Shown here piece after piece: positions 55,901 to 64,000 of a stretch of 64,000 bases of DNA. The stretch comes from Dendrophyllia cribrosa. Its lineage: Eukaryota > Cnidaria > Anthozoa > Scleractinia > Dendrophylliidae. The stretch is from contig JAJLRJ010000014.1 of NCBI GenBank assembly GCA_024195265.1, positions 21,951,509 to 22,015,508 on the forward strand, written 5' to 3'. Position 1 is the stretch's first letter; the number at the start of each line of letters is the position of its first letter. The notes beneath the pieces are model-generated. The model was not told where the DNA came from, searched no databases, and worked only from the letters and a program-made list of their open reading frames with translations. A program made the position numbers and the translations under genes.

Positions 55901-58900
55901 AGGGTTGGGACCCAGTATTCTTCACGGATCGCTGCCATGGTGAGGGACACAACCCCATGTAAGGTCTCGGCGTGAATCCGCTGTACAAGTTTCCTGGTGA
56001 ATAGGCTGTCAGCTGGCAAATAGACTGGGTACTGGCCTTGGATTCTGCCATGACATTCTAGCACTCTGTCGGCATTTGGGACGAGGTTGAGCTCACGCCT
56101 GGTCTGTTGAAAGTGAGGCCTCTGTGTGTCTTGGGACTGGACTCTTCTGATCCACCAATTCTTCGTCTCTTGTAAGTCTTCATTAGTTAGAGGTCCTTTG
56201 CGCGCTCTGTGAGTTGTGAAACGTCGCACCCAAGCTTGGATGCGCAGAGTTCGACGGAGGTCATGGCGCTCGAGTAGTTCGTCGAACACGTTTCGTTCTT
56301 GTTCTTTAGGCTGTTCATGTGCTAGGCTAAGCACTTCTCTGATTACTTTCGCCTCTTCTTCTGACGCTTGAGTTTTCATTGTGAGTGGATTCTCTGGCCA
56401 CATTTCAGGATCACGTAGCCACGTTGGTCCATTCCACCAGAGCTCTGCATTAGTAACCTGGCCTCCTCGGCTCGCCAGGTCTGCTGGGTTGTCAGTAGTG
56501 GGCACATGCCTCCACTGGATCTGTGGGTGTTGTCTTATCTTCTGCACGCGATTGGCGACGAACTGCCGGTACTGGCCATTTCCTAAAATCCAGTGGAGGG
56601 CGACGGTGCTGTCCAACCAACCGTATACCGTGGGCTCAGGTAGGTCTCTCAGTGCGTTGCTCACGTTAACAACTAAATTGGTAGCCATGTGGGCGCTGAC
56701 CAACTCCAACCTTGGGACGGTTAGTTCTCTCTTAGCTAATCTTGATTTCGCTGCAACAAGGGTTTGTGTGATTCCGTCTTCTTGACGTACGACAGAGTAC
56801 ACCGCTGCACCGACCCCATAGGTTGACGCATCTCCAAAGACATGCAGCTCAATTGAATTAACCGGTTGCTGGTACGATGCTAATGCTCTTCGCGTGGTTA
56901 CTTCCGCCGGAAGTGACTGCTCCCACTTCTGCCAGCGTGTGCGAAGATTCTCTGGAATAGCTGCGTCCCATGATGCTTTGTAGTCGCACGCTTCTCGATA
57001 TATTTGTTTCCCTTGCAGTGTAGTAGGGGACGCTAGACCGAGGGGGTCGTAGACTTTCGCTAGTTTGGATAGGACTTCACGTTTTGTCGGTGCGCCACTT
57101 GCATTTGGGAACTGCACGGCTATAGTGTCTTCAGATTTGTTCCACTTCACGCCCAATAGTTTAGTTTCACTTGGCCTGTTTAGTAATTGCTGTTTGGCAT
57201 AGGACTGATCTTCACTTGTTTCAGGTTGGGAGCTGTCTTCTCCTTGTGTAGGTTGGGGATTGTCTTCTAGCTGAGGATAGTTTGAGTGCCACTTGTGAAG
57301 CTCAAATTTAGCGTCGCTCATGATCTCTTGCGCTAGCTTCTTGCGTGTTTGCGCCTGCTTTACATCTTGACCGCCTGTCAACAGGTCATCGACATAGAAA
57401 CTTCGGCGTAGTCGCTCTGCCTCCTCCGGGTATTTCTCAGCCCAGGTGTCGAGATGACATTCAAGAACCCCGTCTAGTAGAAAGGGTGAGGGGGCGAGCC
57501 CGAAGAGTACTCTCGTGAATCGGTATGTCTGCACGTCTGAGTTGAGATCAGCTTGCCAATGGAAACGGAGGGCATCTCGTTCACTCTCGTGAATCCGGAT
57601 TTGTAAGAAAGCTTTCTTAATATCCCCCGCTAAGACTACTGGGTAGGCTCTCTGCTGGATGAGTACGTCCCATAGTTTGTTTTGTAGTGCAGGTCCTGGG
57701 TACAGGCAATCGTTTAATGATGGTGCATCGGGTGTCGCTCGAGCTGAGGCGTCGTAGACGATTCGCATCTTTGTAGTTTCGGCGGACTTGCGTATCACGC
57801 TCTTGTGAGGGATGTAAAATTCTTTCAGTGCTTGTGTAGGTGAGATAGGGGGTGCCTTTTCGATGACACCTTCTGTCAGCTGCTCTTGAATTATCGCGTC
57901 GTATTGTTCCGTTAATCCATCGCGCTGAAGTTTTCTGTTGAGATTCTTGAGTCGTTTTAAGCTACCTTCCTTGTTCGAGGGCAGTTCTGCGTGGTTAGCT
58001 TTCCACGGGAGGGTGGTCTCGTACCAGCCCTCTGGCGAGCGAGTCAGACGTTCTTTAAACTCGTCAAACACCATTGACTGATCATGATCTGGCATGTCGC
58101 GCAATCCCAAAACGTCCAGCTTGCACAGTTCTTCGTAGTTGCTTTGACTTGTTTGAGTGAGCAGCATGATGTTCTTGTCAAACTCCTTTCCCGGGGACAT
58201 TAGGAACCATCCGAACTTAGTGAGTTCTGCGATTGGGTCATTTCCTTTCCCGATTCTCGGCTTTGTTTCAGTTTTGATTCTAGCGTACTCCCCGCTGCCG
58301 AGCACCACGTGAACTGGTAGAGACGCTTTCGTGTCATCATCGTGTACATTAACACCCTTCAAATGCGAGTACTTGTCAATTAGCGCGCGATAATTCGGGT
58401 TGTCAATGGACAACAATTCCGTCTTGTCTACTTTTGTCGCTTTGACTGGCAGTGAAAACTGATGGTTGACAGCTCGTAACTGGAGATCGTAGACCTCGAG
58501 TCTGGTTACTTTTGAGGTCATTAGCATATCTATCGTTTTCGTCTGGACTTCAGTGGGCTTCACGCGAAGTAGTTCGATCAGTTTCGCTGATACGTACGAG
58601 CTTCCAGCTCCAGAATCGATAAGTGCTCGGCACTTAATACCGTTGACTTCAATCACGATTACAGGGAACAGACCTTCGCCGGTTTGGTTTGTTGTCAAGG
58701 CGACTCCTCTTGCAGGCGTTGGCTGATTAGATTCATGGGTGGGTGTTTCACAAATGGACGTGTGGTGACGCTTTTGGCATTGTTGACAGCAGGATCTGCT
58801 GGGACAGTGGATGGCACGATGGTTTCCTAGGGTACAATTAAAACACAGACGCTTGTTTAGGAGAATTTGTCTTCGATCAGCAACACTCGTTATTTTAGTA

Positions 58901-61900
58901 CATTCGGCGGCTCTGTGATCTTCACCGCAGTAAACACAAGGCCAACAGCGGGGCTTCGAGTCGGCGTCGCGTCGCGCATGAAAAATTCTTGACGGGCGTA
59001 TCGGGGGGCGTATGTTCCTTTTCAGTTGTTGTGGTTCTTGCTCACGTTCGCGTTGGTTTGTGTCCACTGGATTTCTTCTTATCCACAGACGAATGGCTTC
59101 AGACAATTGCGCGAAGTCCCATTTCTCCCAGTCTGGATCGGTGCGGACTAGATCTCCCCGGATTGCTGGCAACTTGTCTAGCGTCATGGAAACCGCTCCA
59201 TTTACTTGTTCGAGTTTCTTCATTGTCTGCAACGCTTGTACACAGTAGGTTAGCTTCTCGCCAAATTCGCGGATTTTCTTTGGGCTCGCGTTCGGTACTG
59301 TTGGCAGATCTAAGATTTCTTTCGTGTAGGCCTTGACTATCTCAGACTCCTTTCCGTATTTTTCCAGCAGGATACTCTTCGCCCTATTGTACCCTTCGGA
59401 CGTAAAGGGCAGTGCTTCGATTGTTCGCTTCGCCTTAGTATCCAAGAGTTCTCTTAAATACGAAAACTTGGTAATCGCTGCTACACTTGTTTTGTCAATC
59501 GTTTCCGAGAACTGTCCCCAGAATCGCGGCCAGTCCATGAAGCTTCCGTCAAATTTTGTAATCACCAGTTTCGGTAATTTCGCTTGTATGTCCGCGCTAG
59601 GCGTCTTGGCTTGTTGGGGGTGTGGCGCAGTTTGGATCTCTGCCTGCATCTCTAGCTTCGTTTTATGAAACTTCAGTTGCTCTTCTTGGGCAATCGCTTG
59701 CGCTTCTCTTTTTCGGTCTTCGATCCATGTGCGCGCTTTCTCTACTTCGCAGTCCGCTTTTCCCAGTTGTGCGTCGATCTCAGTGTTCCAAGCTTCGATG
59801 TCGGCAATTTCTTCTTTGTTTCCGATTTTTGACGCTTCCACTTCCAGTCTCATCCGATTTATTTCAGTAGTGAGGGACCGTAAAGTCGAAAGATGTCTCT
59901 CAATGGCTTCTTGTTTTCCTGCTTCCAGAACAGCGTTCGTTTTCCCGATAGTCATTTTCAGCTGGGTGGACTTGATGTCCAAACTTGCTTCAGTCGCCTC
60001 CATTTCTTCGTTCTTCGCTCGGACAGTAAATCAGGACTAATTATACTCACAAACTGGTCCTTATTCTTTCTTCAGTAGTCCCGTCGGAGGTGCCACGTAT
60101 TGAGAACTAGCCCCGTCCTCTAGGGTTTCTTCCCGAACTTATAACTAAGACAATCCGTAGAGTCGATTGTACAATACTTTTTAATCTCTCCTGGTTCACG
60201 TTTCAGTATTCACTTTTACAACAGGCGTGTAAGAGCTACTCTCCACACACACACCGGGACGCTTGATTTTATACTGGTACATTACATAATATGATTGGTC
60301 GTTGCTAGGTGATAATCAAAAAAGGTCAAAGTCTGTTAGGCACTAAAAGTTCATTGTCTCTTGATATCTAAACTTATCTTTCACTGTCACGCACGAAATA
60401 TGAAGCTATTAAGTCTCCGACATTATGCTGTACAAGGTGGTTCTAACTTTTGAGTCTGTGGATGAAATCCTAAAGTGTGACCATTCAAATGTAAGCTACT
60501 GAGCAGTTCTTTCCTGTGGTGCTGTTTATTATGCTGTACAAGGTAGTATTAACGTTTGGGTCTGTGGATGAAATCCTACAGTGTGACAACTTAAATGGAA
60601 GCCTTTGAGCAGTACTTTCCTCTGGTGCTATTTATCCTGTTGTACAAATTAAATTGGTTTTAACTTTGTGTGTGTGGGTGATAAAAAAAGCCCTCCACCT
60701 TCCCCTCAGGAGCATGCGTCATATTTTACCATTGTTCCTGAAGTAAAGTTAATAGTCTCAGTCAGTCTCCTTCCTAGTCCTGACGAACTGTCATATTTTT
60801 TCGACTCAATACCCTAAAAGCTACCGCGATAATTCTAACGGCGGTCATTTTAGATTTTAGTACCCTAAGCGGTACCAATCTATAAATTTTGACCCCTAAA
60901 AGGTACGACGAGCACCCCCGTCATTTTTATATGGGAGTCCCCCCCCCCCCCCCCCCACCCCCTAAAGTAACTGATTTTGTTCCTGCTTCATTTGTGAAAT
61001 ATTTGTCTTCGATGCTAGAACCATATGACTTAGCTCCAATAATTCTTGTTCGTATCTGATGTATTTTAGATGTAGATGAATGCAACCAAAGGAAAATAAG
61101 ACAACGGTGTAAAAGCAAAGCAGCCACGTGTCAAAATACTCCTGGATCATACAAGTGCACGTGTAAAAGGGGTTTGAAGATGGACCTGGTCGAGCAACAC
61201 TGTGTTGGTAAGATTGCCATGAACAATTTTATAACGACCATCAAAAAGTGCTTTTCAAAGAAATATTAATAAAATGATAATAATTACGGTGCCATGCGCC
61301 ATGCCGTGAGCACCTAACAAACTTTTTTTACAAGTTTCCACGCTTCGCCAGATAATTCTTATAATCATTTCCGCAAATGAACTGCGTAAACGTGTGAGGC
61401 AATAAATGGAATCAAATCTTTGTATTTTATTACCAACGTTACACTCCTGTGATGAACACGAAGCGACAAGATCACGGCCCCGTCCACACGTATACGTTTA
61501 CGTTCGTAAACGCATATTTTTTTTATCTAAAACGCTCCCGTCCACACGAAGCCAGCCATCGTTTACGATTCTTTTTCACCTGTCCACACGTAAACGCTAA
61601 AACGATACGTAAACGCTTTAAATCTGCATTGAGCATGCGTCAGACCGTCCGCCATATTAGATATTTGCTCTATTTTCTTTATTTGTGGACTGGGTCCGAA
61701 TCTGTGACATCAGCATTTACGAAAATATCCGTTTACGCTGTCCACACGTAAACGGGTAAACGGCGTTTTCAAAAATATACACTTTGGAGAGCGTTTTCGA
61801 AAATATGCGTTTAGGGTGACCGTTTTCATCGTTTACGTGTGGACGGGAGGCCTAAACGCATAAAAAAAAATATACGTTTACGAACGTAAACGTATACGTG

Positions 61901-63560
61901 TGGACCGGGCCTACATTTGATCGTGAGATGTGCCCGTCAATTGAATTCTCGCTTTCTGATTGTCTACCTTGTAAACAAGTTTGTTGGGTGCTCACGGTAG
62001 TCACACTGTTATATTTATAGCTCCTTCAACTTGTAAAGCGAAACGGGACGGATGAGGATCAGGCCACGGTTTTTATAAATTGCGTCACGTTCAGCTAAGG
62101 GCCTGGTCGCACTACAGTCAAAAACAAAAATCCGCGCGTGCAAAAATCGAGGAAAACAAAAGAAACCGCTCCGGTGGGACACGCTTTTTGTGGAATGTTT
62201 TTGTTTTTATGTCATTTTGCACGGGCTAATTTTTGTTTTTGACTGTAGTGCGACCAGGCCCTTACTCTGGGGACGAAAATGCACGTGCGCACGAGTGCTG
62301 ACAGCGCATGTGAGATGACTGAGTTGACGGTCGATTTTAATGATGTCAAGCTGATTTCACTACTTTCAGAGCATACTAGAGTGAAAAATAATAGCGAGAG
62401 TTAATTTTTGAATTCTTGACAACTCCCTCGAGTCTCGTATAGTTCTAGTATATTTCAATTCAACTGGTTTGTCTGATAATGTTCATCTCTGTGGACAAAA
62501 TGGTTGGAAACATTCTAAAAGAGCTTACCAGAATGAGGGATTCTTTTAAAAAAATAGCTTCTTCAACTTGTAAAGTGAAAGCGGATTCGAGTTAAAGAAA
62601 TGCACGAGTAGACTAGTGAGAGTACGAAAACGCATGTGATTTGACTGGATTGGCGGTCAAACGGCAGCGAGATTTTGAACTCTAGTCTCGTCGATTTTAA
62701 TGAAACTTCAAGTTGATTCGTCTTCTTTCAAAGGACTCTCAAAGCGTACTACCAACTCTCGTCAACTTTGAACTCTCGAACTTTGAACTTTGAAAGTACT
62801 TTAAACTCTCGTCAACTTCCGTCGAGTCTCTTTCTGGTATTTTTATCCAACTAAAATATACTTTCTCATTGAAATCCACGGTTGTGGACAAAAGTATTGG
62901 AACCATTCATTTTTCTCATCTCATCCTCATCATCGAACTGAGGTCATTTTCGCCCGGAAGTCGGCGGCGATTCGTCCGAACTAAAAGTCGATTAGCCCGA
63001 TCCCAATCAATACACTCCAAAAACAATACTTAAGTACGTTATTTAAAATGTGTTTACTGTAAGATAGGTGTTGTTGGGTCCAGCCGTTGCGTTACGCATT
63101 TAGCGATTTAGTGTAAAATTTTAACTTTTAGTCCGGGCGTGATCGCCAAGGGGAGTTGACCCCTGTTGTTTCAATTCTTAATCTTACTCTTATTTATTTT
63201 CTTGTAATTATTTTAGACCGCGATGAATGCGATGACATGCAAATGTGTCACGAAAAAGCCATTTGTGAAAACACATTGGGATCCTACAAATGCTCATGCG
63301 CTGTAGGATTCGCAGGTGATGGACACGAGTGCGTGGTAGACAAAGTGCACCTGCAGAAACAGAAGATCAAGCAGATCATTATGATCGGGGGCGCAGCTGG
63401 CGGGGGCTCGTTGTTGCTCATCACTTTGATTGCGTGTTGTTGCTGCGCGCGCAAGAAGAAGAAAAAGGACCCAAATGAAAAAATTGAAAAAATGGAATCG
63501 ACTCTCTCTGAATATGGACAGGAGTGGGAAAGCTCCGACAGTTCCGAAGATGAAGAATAA
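52900..63560 (+). CDS. EGF-repeat type I membrane protein, gene span (4 exons)
   Basis: Joining 52900-52966, 53949-54125, 61070-61207 and 63217-63560 gives one open frame of 241 residues. All three introns have GT-AG borders and phase 1, the usual symmetry of EGF-module exons. The protein has a signal peptide, a Lys/Ser-rich linker, one EGF-like module, two calcium-binding EGF modules, a hydrophobic membrane segment and a short acidic cytoplasmic tail. It should sit at the cell surface or in secretory membranes, with the EGF modules outside. I recognise the modules but not a specific orthologue, so no symbol is given. Intron 2 carries BEL3 in antisense; intron 3 carries two MITEs. Either may affect expression. 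Confidence 0.8.
53949..54125 (+). CDS. EGF gene exon 2: linker and first EGF module
   Basis: After TTTGAAG the exon encodes a basic linker (LFPKLRSSIKKLNKASNS) and a six-cysteine EGF-like module from CDPKGKDGQC to YRANGEAC. It lacks the D-x-D/N-E start of calcium-binding EGF. The donor is GTAAAA. Confidence 0.78.
54140..54309. repeat. ~106-bp tandem repeat, left part
   Basis: A unit of about 106 bp begins near GTGACCATTCAAATGAAAGC and includes TGGTGCTGTTTATTATGC and GAGTCTGTGGATGAAATCC. About 1.6 units lie here, and the array resumes after BEL3 at 60423-60650. Diverged single copies occur at about 5386, 11883 and, in reverse, 9040 and 17330. Confidence 0.8.
54310..54631 (-). repeat. BEL3 3' LTR
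   Basis: On the minus strand it starts TGTCGGAGACTTAATAG and ends GTTCTCA. A purine tract (plus CACTCCCCC from 54632) adjoins it and is the likely polypurine tract. Confidence 0.92.
54754..60003 (-). CDS. BEL3 Gag-Pol polyprotein
   Basis: 1749 residues in one frame, the full length expected for BEL/Pao. Approximate order: coiled coil (1-125); DUF1759-like Gag (140-320, VITKFDGSFMDWPRFW); zinc knuckles (360-425, CVYCGEDHRAAEC, CFNCTLGNH, CQQCQKRHH); aspartic protease (450-, ALIDSGAGSSYV); reverse transcriptase (740-930, LAGDIKKAFLQIRI, active site YVDD); A17-like region (VYDPLGLASPT); RNase H (from about 1070, HVFGDASTYGVGAAVY); integrase zinc domain (HAETLHG, CWGCKR) and core (GTDFAGPLYY, YSDNGSTF, FERLIG); DUF5641-like tail (WNRWQREYLRAL, GDTVLVRSD) and an alanine-rich end. 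No stop or shift was seen. There is no env-like frame. Confidence 0.95.
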   Translation of the reverse strand: MEATEASLDIKSTQLKMTIGKTNAVLEAGKQEAIERHLSTLRSLTTEINRMRLEVEASKIGNKEEIADIEAWNTEIDAQLGKADCEVEKARTWIEDRKREAQAIAQEEQLKFHKTKLEMQAEIQTAPHPQQAKTPSADIQAKLPKLVITKFDGSFMDWPRFWGQFSETIDKTSVAAITKFSYLRELLDTKAKRTIEALPFTSEGYNRAKSILLEKYGKESEIVKAYTKEILDLPTVPNASPKKIREFGEKLTYCVQALQTMKKLEQVNGAVSMTLDKLPAIRGDLVRTDPDWEKWDFAQLSEAIRLWIRRNPVDTNQREREQEPQQLKRNIRPPIRPSRIFHARRDADSKPRCWPCVYCGEDHRAAECTKITSVADRRQILLNKRLCFNCTLGNHRAIHCPSRSCCQQCQKRHHTSICETPTHESNQPTPARGVALTTNQTGEGLFPVIVIEVNGIKCRALIDSGAGSSYVSAKLIELLRVKPTEVQTKTIDMLMTSKVTRLEVYDLQLRAVNHQFSLPVKATKVDKTELLSIDNPNYRALIDKYSHLKGVNVHDDDTKASLPVHVVLGSGEYARIKTETKPRIGKGNDPIAELTKFGWFLMSPGKEFDKNIMLLTQTSQSNYEELCKLDVLGLRDMPDHDQSMVFDEFKERLTRSPEGWYETTLPWKANHAELPSNKEGSLKRLKNLNRKLQRDGLTEQYDAIIQEQLTEGVIEKAPPISPTQALKEFYIPHKSVIRKSAETTKMRIVYDASARATPDAPSLNDCLYPGPALQNKLWDVLIQQRAYPVVLAGDIKKAFLQIRIHESERDALRFHWQADLNSDVQTYRFTRVLFGLAPSPFLLDGVLECHLDTWAEKYPEEAERLRRSFYVDDLLTGGQDVKQAQTRKKLAQEIMSDAKFELHKWHSNYPQLEDNPQPTQGEDSSQPETSEDQSYAKQQLLNRPSETKLLGVKWNKSEDTIAVQFPNASGAPTKREVLSKLAKVYDPLGLASPTTLQGKQIYREACDYKASWDAAIPENLRTRWQKWEQSLPAEVTTRRALASYQQPVNSIELHVFGDASTYGVGAAVYSVVRQEDGITQTLVAAKSRLAKRELTVPRLELVSAHMATNLVVNVSNALRDLPEPTVYGWLDSTVALHWILGNGQYRQFVANRVQKIRQHPQIQWRHVPTTDNPADLASRGGQVTNAELWWNGPTWLRDPEMWPENPLTMKTQASEEEAKVIREVLSLAHEQPKEQERNVFDELLERHDLRRTLRIQAWVRRFTTHRARKGPLTNEDLQETKNWWIRRVQSQDTQRPHFQQTRRELNLVPNADRVLECHGRIQGQYPVYLPADSLFTRKLVQRIHAETLHGVVSLTMAAIREEYWVPTLRQLVKSVRSACWGCKRFRALPLTIPPPGPLPTDRTHGGAAFEVIGTDFAGPLYYKLSQKREGKAYLVIFSCSLSRAVHLELVPNLETNTFLPCLKRLIARRGRPAVIYSDNGSTFVKAAKWLKQVRSDERLQGFLESHDIQWKFNLSRAPWWGGQFERLIGIVKTAMYKVIGGATLSWNELTAELLDVETQVNRRPLGYVEDDVELPILTPASFMFQRTNQLPEEQTWRIEDTNLRKRAKFLQTCKNHMWNRWQREYLRALRERHNLVHKTANYQVKVGDTVLVRSDNKNRGKWPLAIVQQTYPGRDGHIRAVQLRTSKGVIERPVQHLYLLELQCEPTAPTEAEQQLNPDAPTFRPRRAAAAAAAVRIKEIADDEEIEQL
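60084..60095 (-). promoter_or_regulatory. BEL3 primer-binding site (tRNA not assigned)
   Basis: Five bases inside the 5' LTR, the minus strand reads TGGCACCTCCGACGG, beginning with the TGG expected opposite a tRNA CCA end. The tRNA was not identified. Confidence 0.5.
60101..60422 (-). repeat. BEL3 5' LTR
   Basis: 322 bp; differs from the 3' LTR at GATATCTAA against GATATTTAA. Confidence 0.92.
60423..60650. repeat. ~106-bp tandem repeat, right part
   Basis: Resumes at TTATGCTGTACAAGG and runs for about two more units with growing divergence. Confidence 0.8.
60651..61069. other. Intron 2 remainder with repeat fragments and C-run
   Basis: TACCCTAAAAGxTAC motifs here also occur near 7895 and 16178. 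A C-run lies at 60941-60956. No gene. Confidence 0.4.
61070..61207 (+). CDS. EGF gene exon 3: calcium-binding EGF module
   Basis: The exon begins after TATTTTAG and encodes DVDECNQRK... with CQNTPGSYKCTCKRG, a calcium-binding EGF signature (DVDEC, then N-T-x-G-S-Y/F-x-C). 138 nt, phase 1 at both ends, donor GTAAGA. Confidence 0.85.
61476..61911. mobile_element. TIR element rich in CGTTTACG
   Basis: The ends GGCCCCGTCCACACGTATAC and, inverted, GTATACGTGTGGACCGGGCC extend to about 50 bp. The interior repeats CGTTTACG and GTCCACACGTAAACG in both orientations. 436 bp, noncoding; target duplication not resolved. Confidence 0.65.
62017..62930. repeat. Diverged tandem duplication in intron 3
   Basis: AGCTxCTTCAACTTGTAAAG starts both copies, at about 62020 and 62560. 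TCGATTTTAATGA and TGTGGACAAAA follow in the same order. The copies are well diverged; only the first has the MITE at 62098-62262. Confidence 0.6.
62098..62262. mobile_element. 165-bp MITE with TA duplication
   Basis: The ends AGGGCCTGGTCGCACTACAG and CTGTAGTGCGACCAGGCCCT are perfect complements continuing to about 33 bp, flanked by TA at 62096-62097 and 62263-62264. The TA suggests Tc1/mariner-type mobilisation. Confidence 0.75.
62931..63216. other. Intron 3 end, nothing further seen
   Basis: It leads to the TTATTTTAG acceptor of exon 4. No element is recognisable. Confidence 0.4.
63217..63560 (+). CDS. EGF gene exon 4: EGF module, membrane segment, tail
   Basis: Encodes DRDECDDMQMC through ENTLGSYKCSCAVGFAGDG, a third EGF module of calcium-binding type. 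The membrane segment IIMIGGAAGGGSLLLITLI follows, then ACCCCARKKKKK. The four cysteines at the inner face are candidates for palmitoylation and the lysines act as a stop-transfer signal. The tail ends in an acidic, serine-rich run (WESSDSSEDEE), a possible casein-kinase-2 target. Stop TAA at 63558. Confidence 0.88.
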
Positions 63561-63941
63561 ACTCACACAGACTACATTTGATATTTGGATGTTATGTTCA
63601 AATTTCGTTTTACCGTAAACATTTTCACTCTAAATAGGGTTCATTATCTGGATTTATTGTTTACAAAATAATGAGAAAATATGTACACAACAGGAATGTA
63701 CGACTACATAGCTTCTATTTTGCCAGTCACACATTAGGACTGAATTGATAGACAGAGGTACAAGTTAGAACCACATTATTTGTCGTCTAGAGGCTAGACT
63801 CTTTATTATGGACATTTTATTCAGTTTCTTTCGTAAGACTTGTTTACTTCAGATGTATTTTAATCAGAATTGTAAAGAAGTATAATTTTCGTTGGTGCTT
63901 GGATAACACTGTAAAAGCCACGAGGACTGCGTTTTAATAAA
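63561..63941 (+). terminator. EGF gene 3' UTR with poly(A) signal
   Basis: AATAAA at 63936-63941 is the first strong poly(A) signal after the stop codon, so cleavage is expected near 63955-63970. Confidence 0.55.
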
Positions 63942-64000
63942 AAACAAGAACAACAAAAACATGTCAGTATAAAGGCGTTTCGTTAAACTTGTACATTAAA

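Larger units (their letters stand above)
54310..60422 (-). mobile_element. BEL/Pao LTR retrotransposon BEL3 (apparently intact)
   Basis: The 322-bp LTRs at 54310-54631 and 60101-60422 differ at one visible position. ATTAT lies at both edges (54305-54309 and 60422-60426, sharing the terminal A), a 4-5-bp target duplication. One uninterrupted gag-pol frame fills the interior on the minus strand. All features needed for movement are visible, so it may still be competent. It sits in antisense in intron 2 of the EGF gene. Confidence 0.93.

Overview
The window looks like nuclear DNA of an animal, most probably an anthozoan cnidarian such as a coral or sea anemone. The reasons are AT-rich intergenic DNA, introns with GT-AG borders, an EGF-repeat membrane-protein gene, C2H2 zinc-finger clusters, BEL/Pao retrotransposons, many MITE-like elements and a RecQ-like helicase fragment. 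The species call is inference. Most of the DNA is mobile or repetitive. Only one host gene appears complete.

Layout. 1-1320 is an interspersed repeat broken by a terminal-inverted-repeat (TIR) element that carries two tRNA-like heads. 2354-3351 holds a C2H2 zinc-finger gene (copy A, minus strand) with a broken fragment fused upstream; a piggyBac-like MITE follows at 3869-4826. 5010-19628 is a recent head-to-tail duplication of a unit of about 6.5 kb. Each unit ends in a minus-strand zinc-finger gene: copy B with 9 fingers at 10311-11198, copy C with 7 at 18598-19317. Unit 2 carries a 1.9-kb Tc1/mariner-like composite element at 11995-13900, and unit 1 shows the matching empty site.

21697-28153 is a BEL/Pao element (BEL1) nested inside an older TIR element. 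It is broken by a stop, a frameshift and a palindromic insertion. 29942-30312 is a MITE. 32246-35230 holds a RecQ-like fragment and a decaying multi-exon gene. 36980-40615 is a 100-bp satellite with higher-order structure. 40798-44150 is a cluster of short repeats and TIR elements. 44321-50637 is BEL2, inserted into a second copy of the repeat seen at 1-1320.

52900-63560 is the host gene: four plus-strand exons, all joined in phase 1, predicted to encode a 241-residue protein with a signal peptide, three EGF modules, one membrane segment and an acidic tail. Its second intron contains BEL3 (54310-60422) in antisense, with an unbroken 1749-residue gag-pol frame and LTRs that differ at one position. 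The third intron carries two MITEs and a local tandem duplication.

Nothing here is bacterial in style: there are no operons or CRISPR arrays. The main biological themes are expansion of a zinc-finger family by tandem duplication beside active retroelements, and recent BEL/Pao transposition around and inside a host gene.
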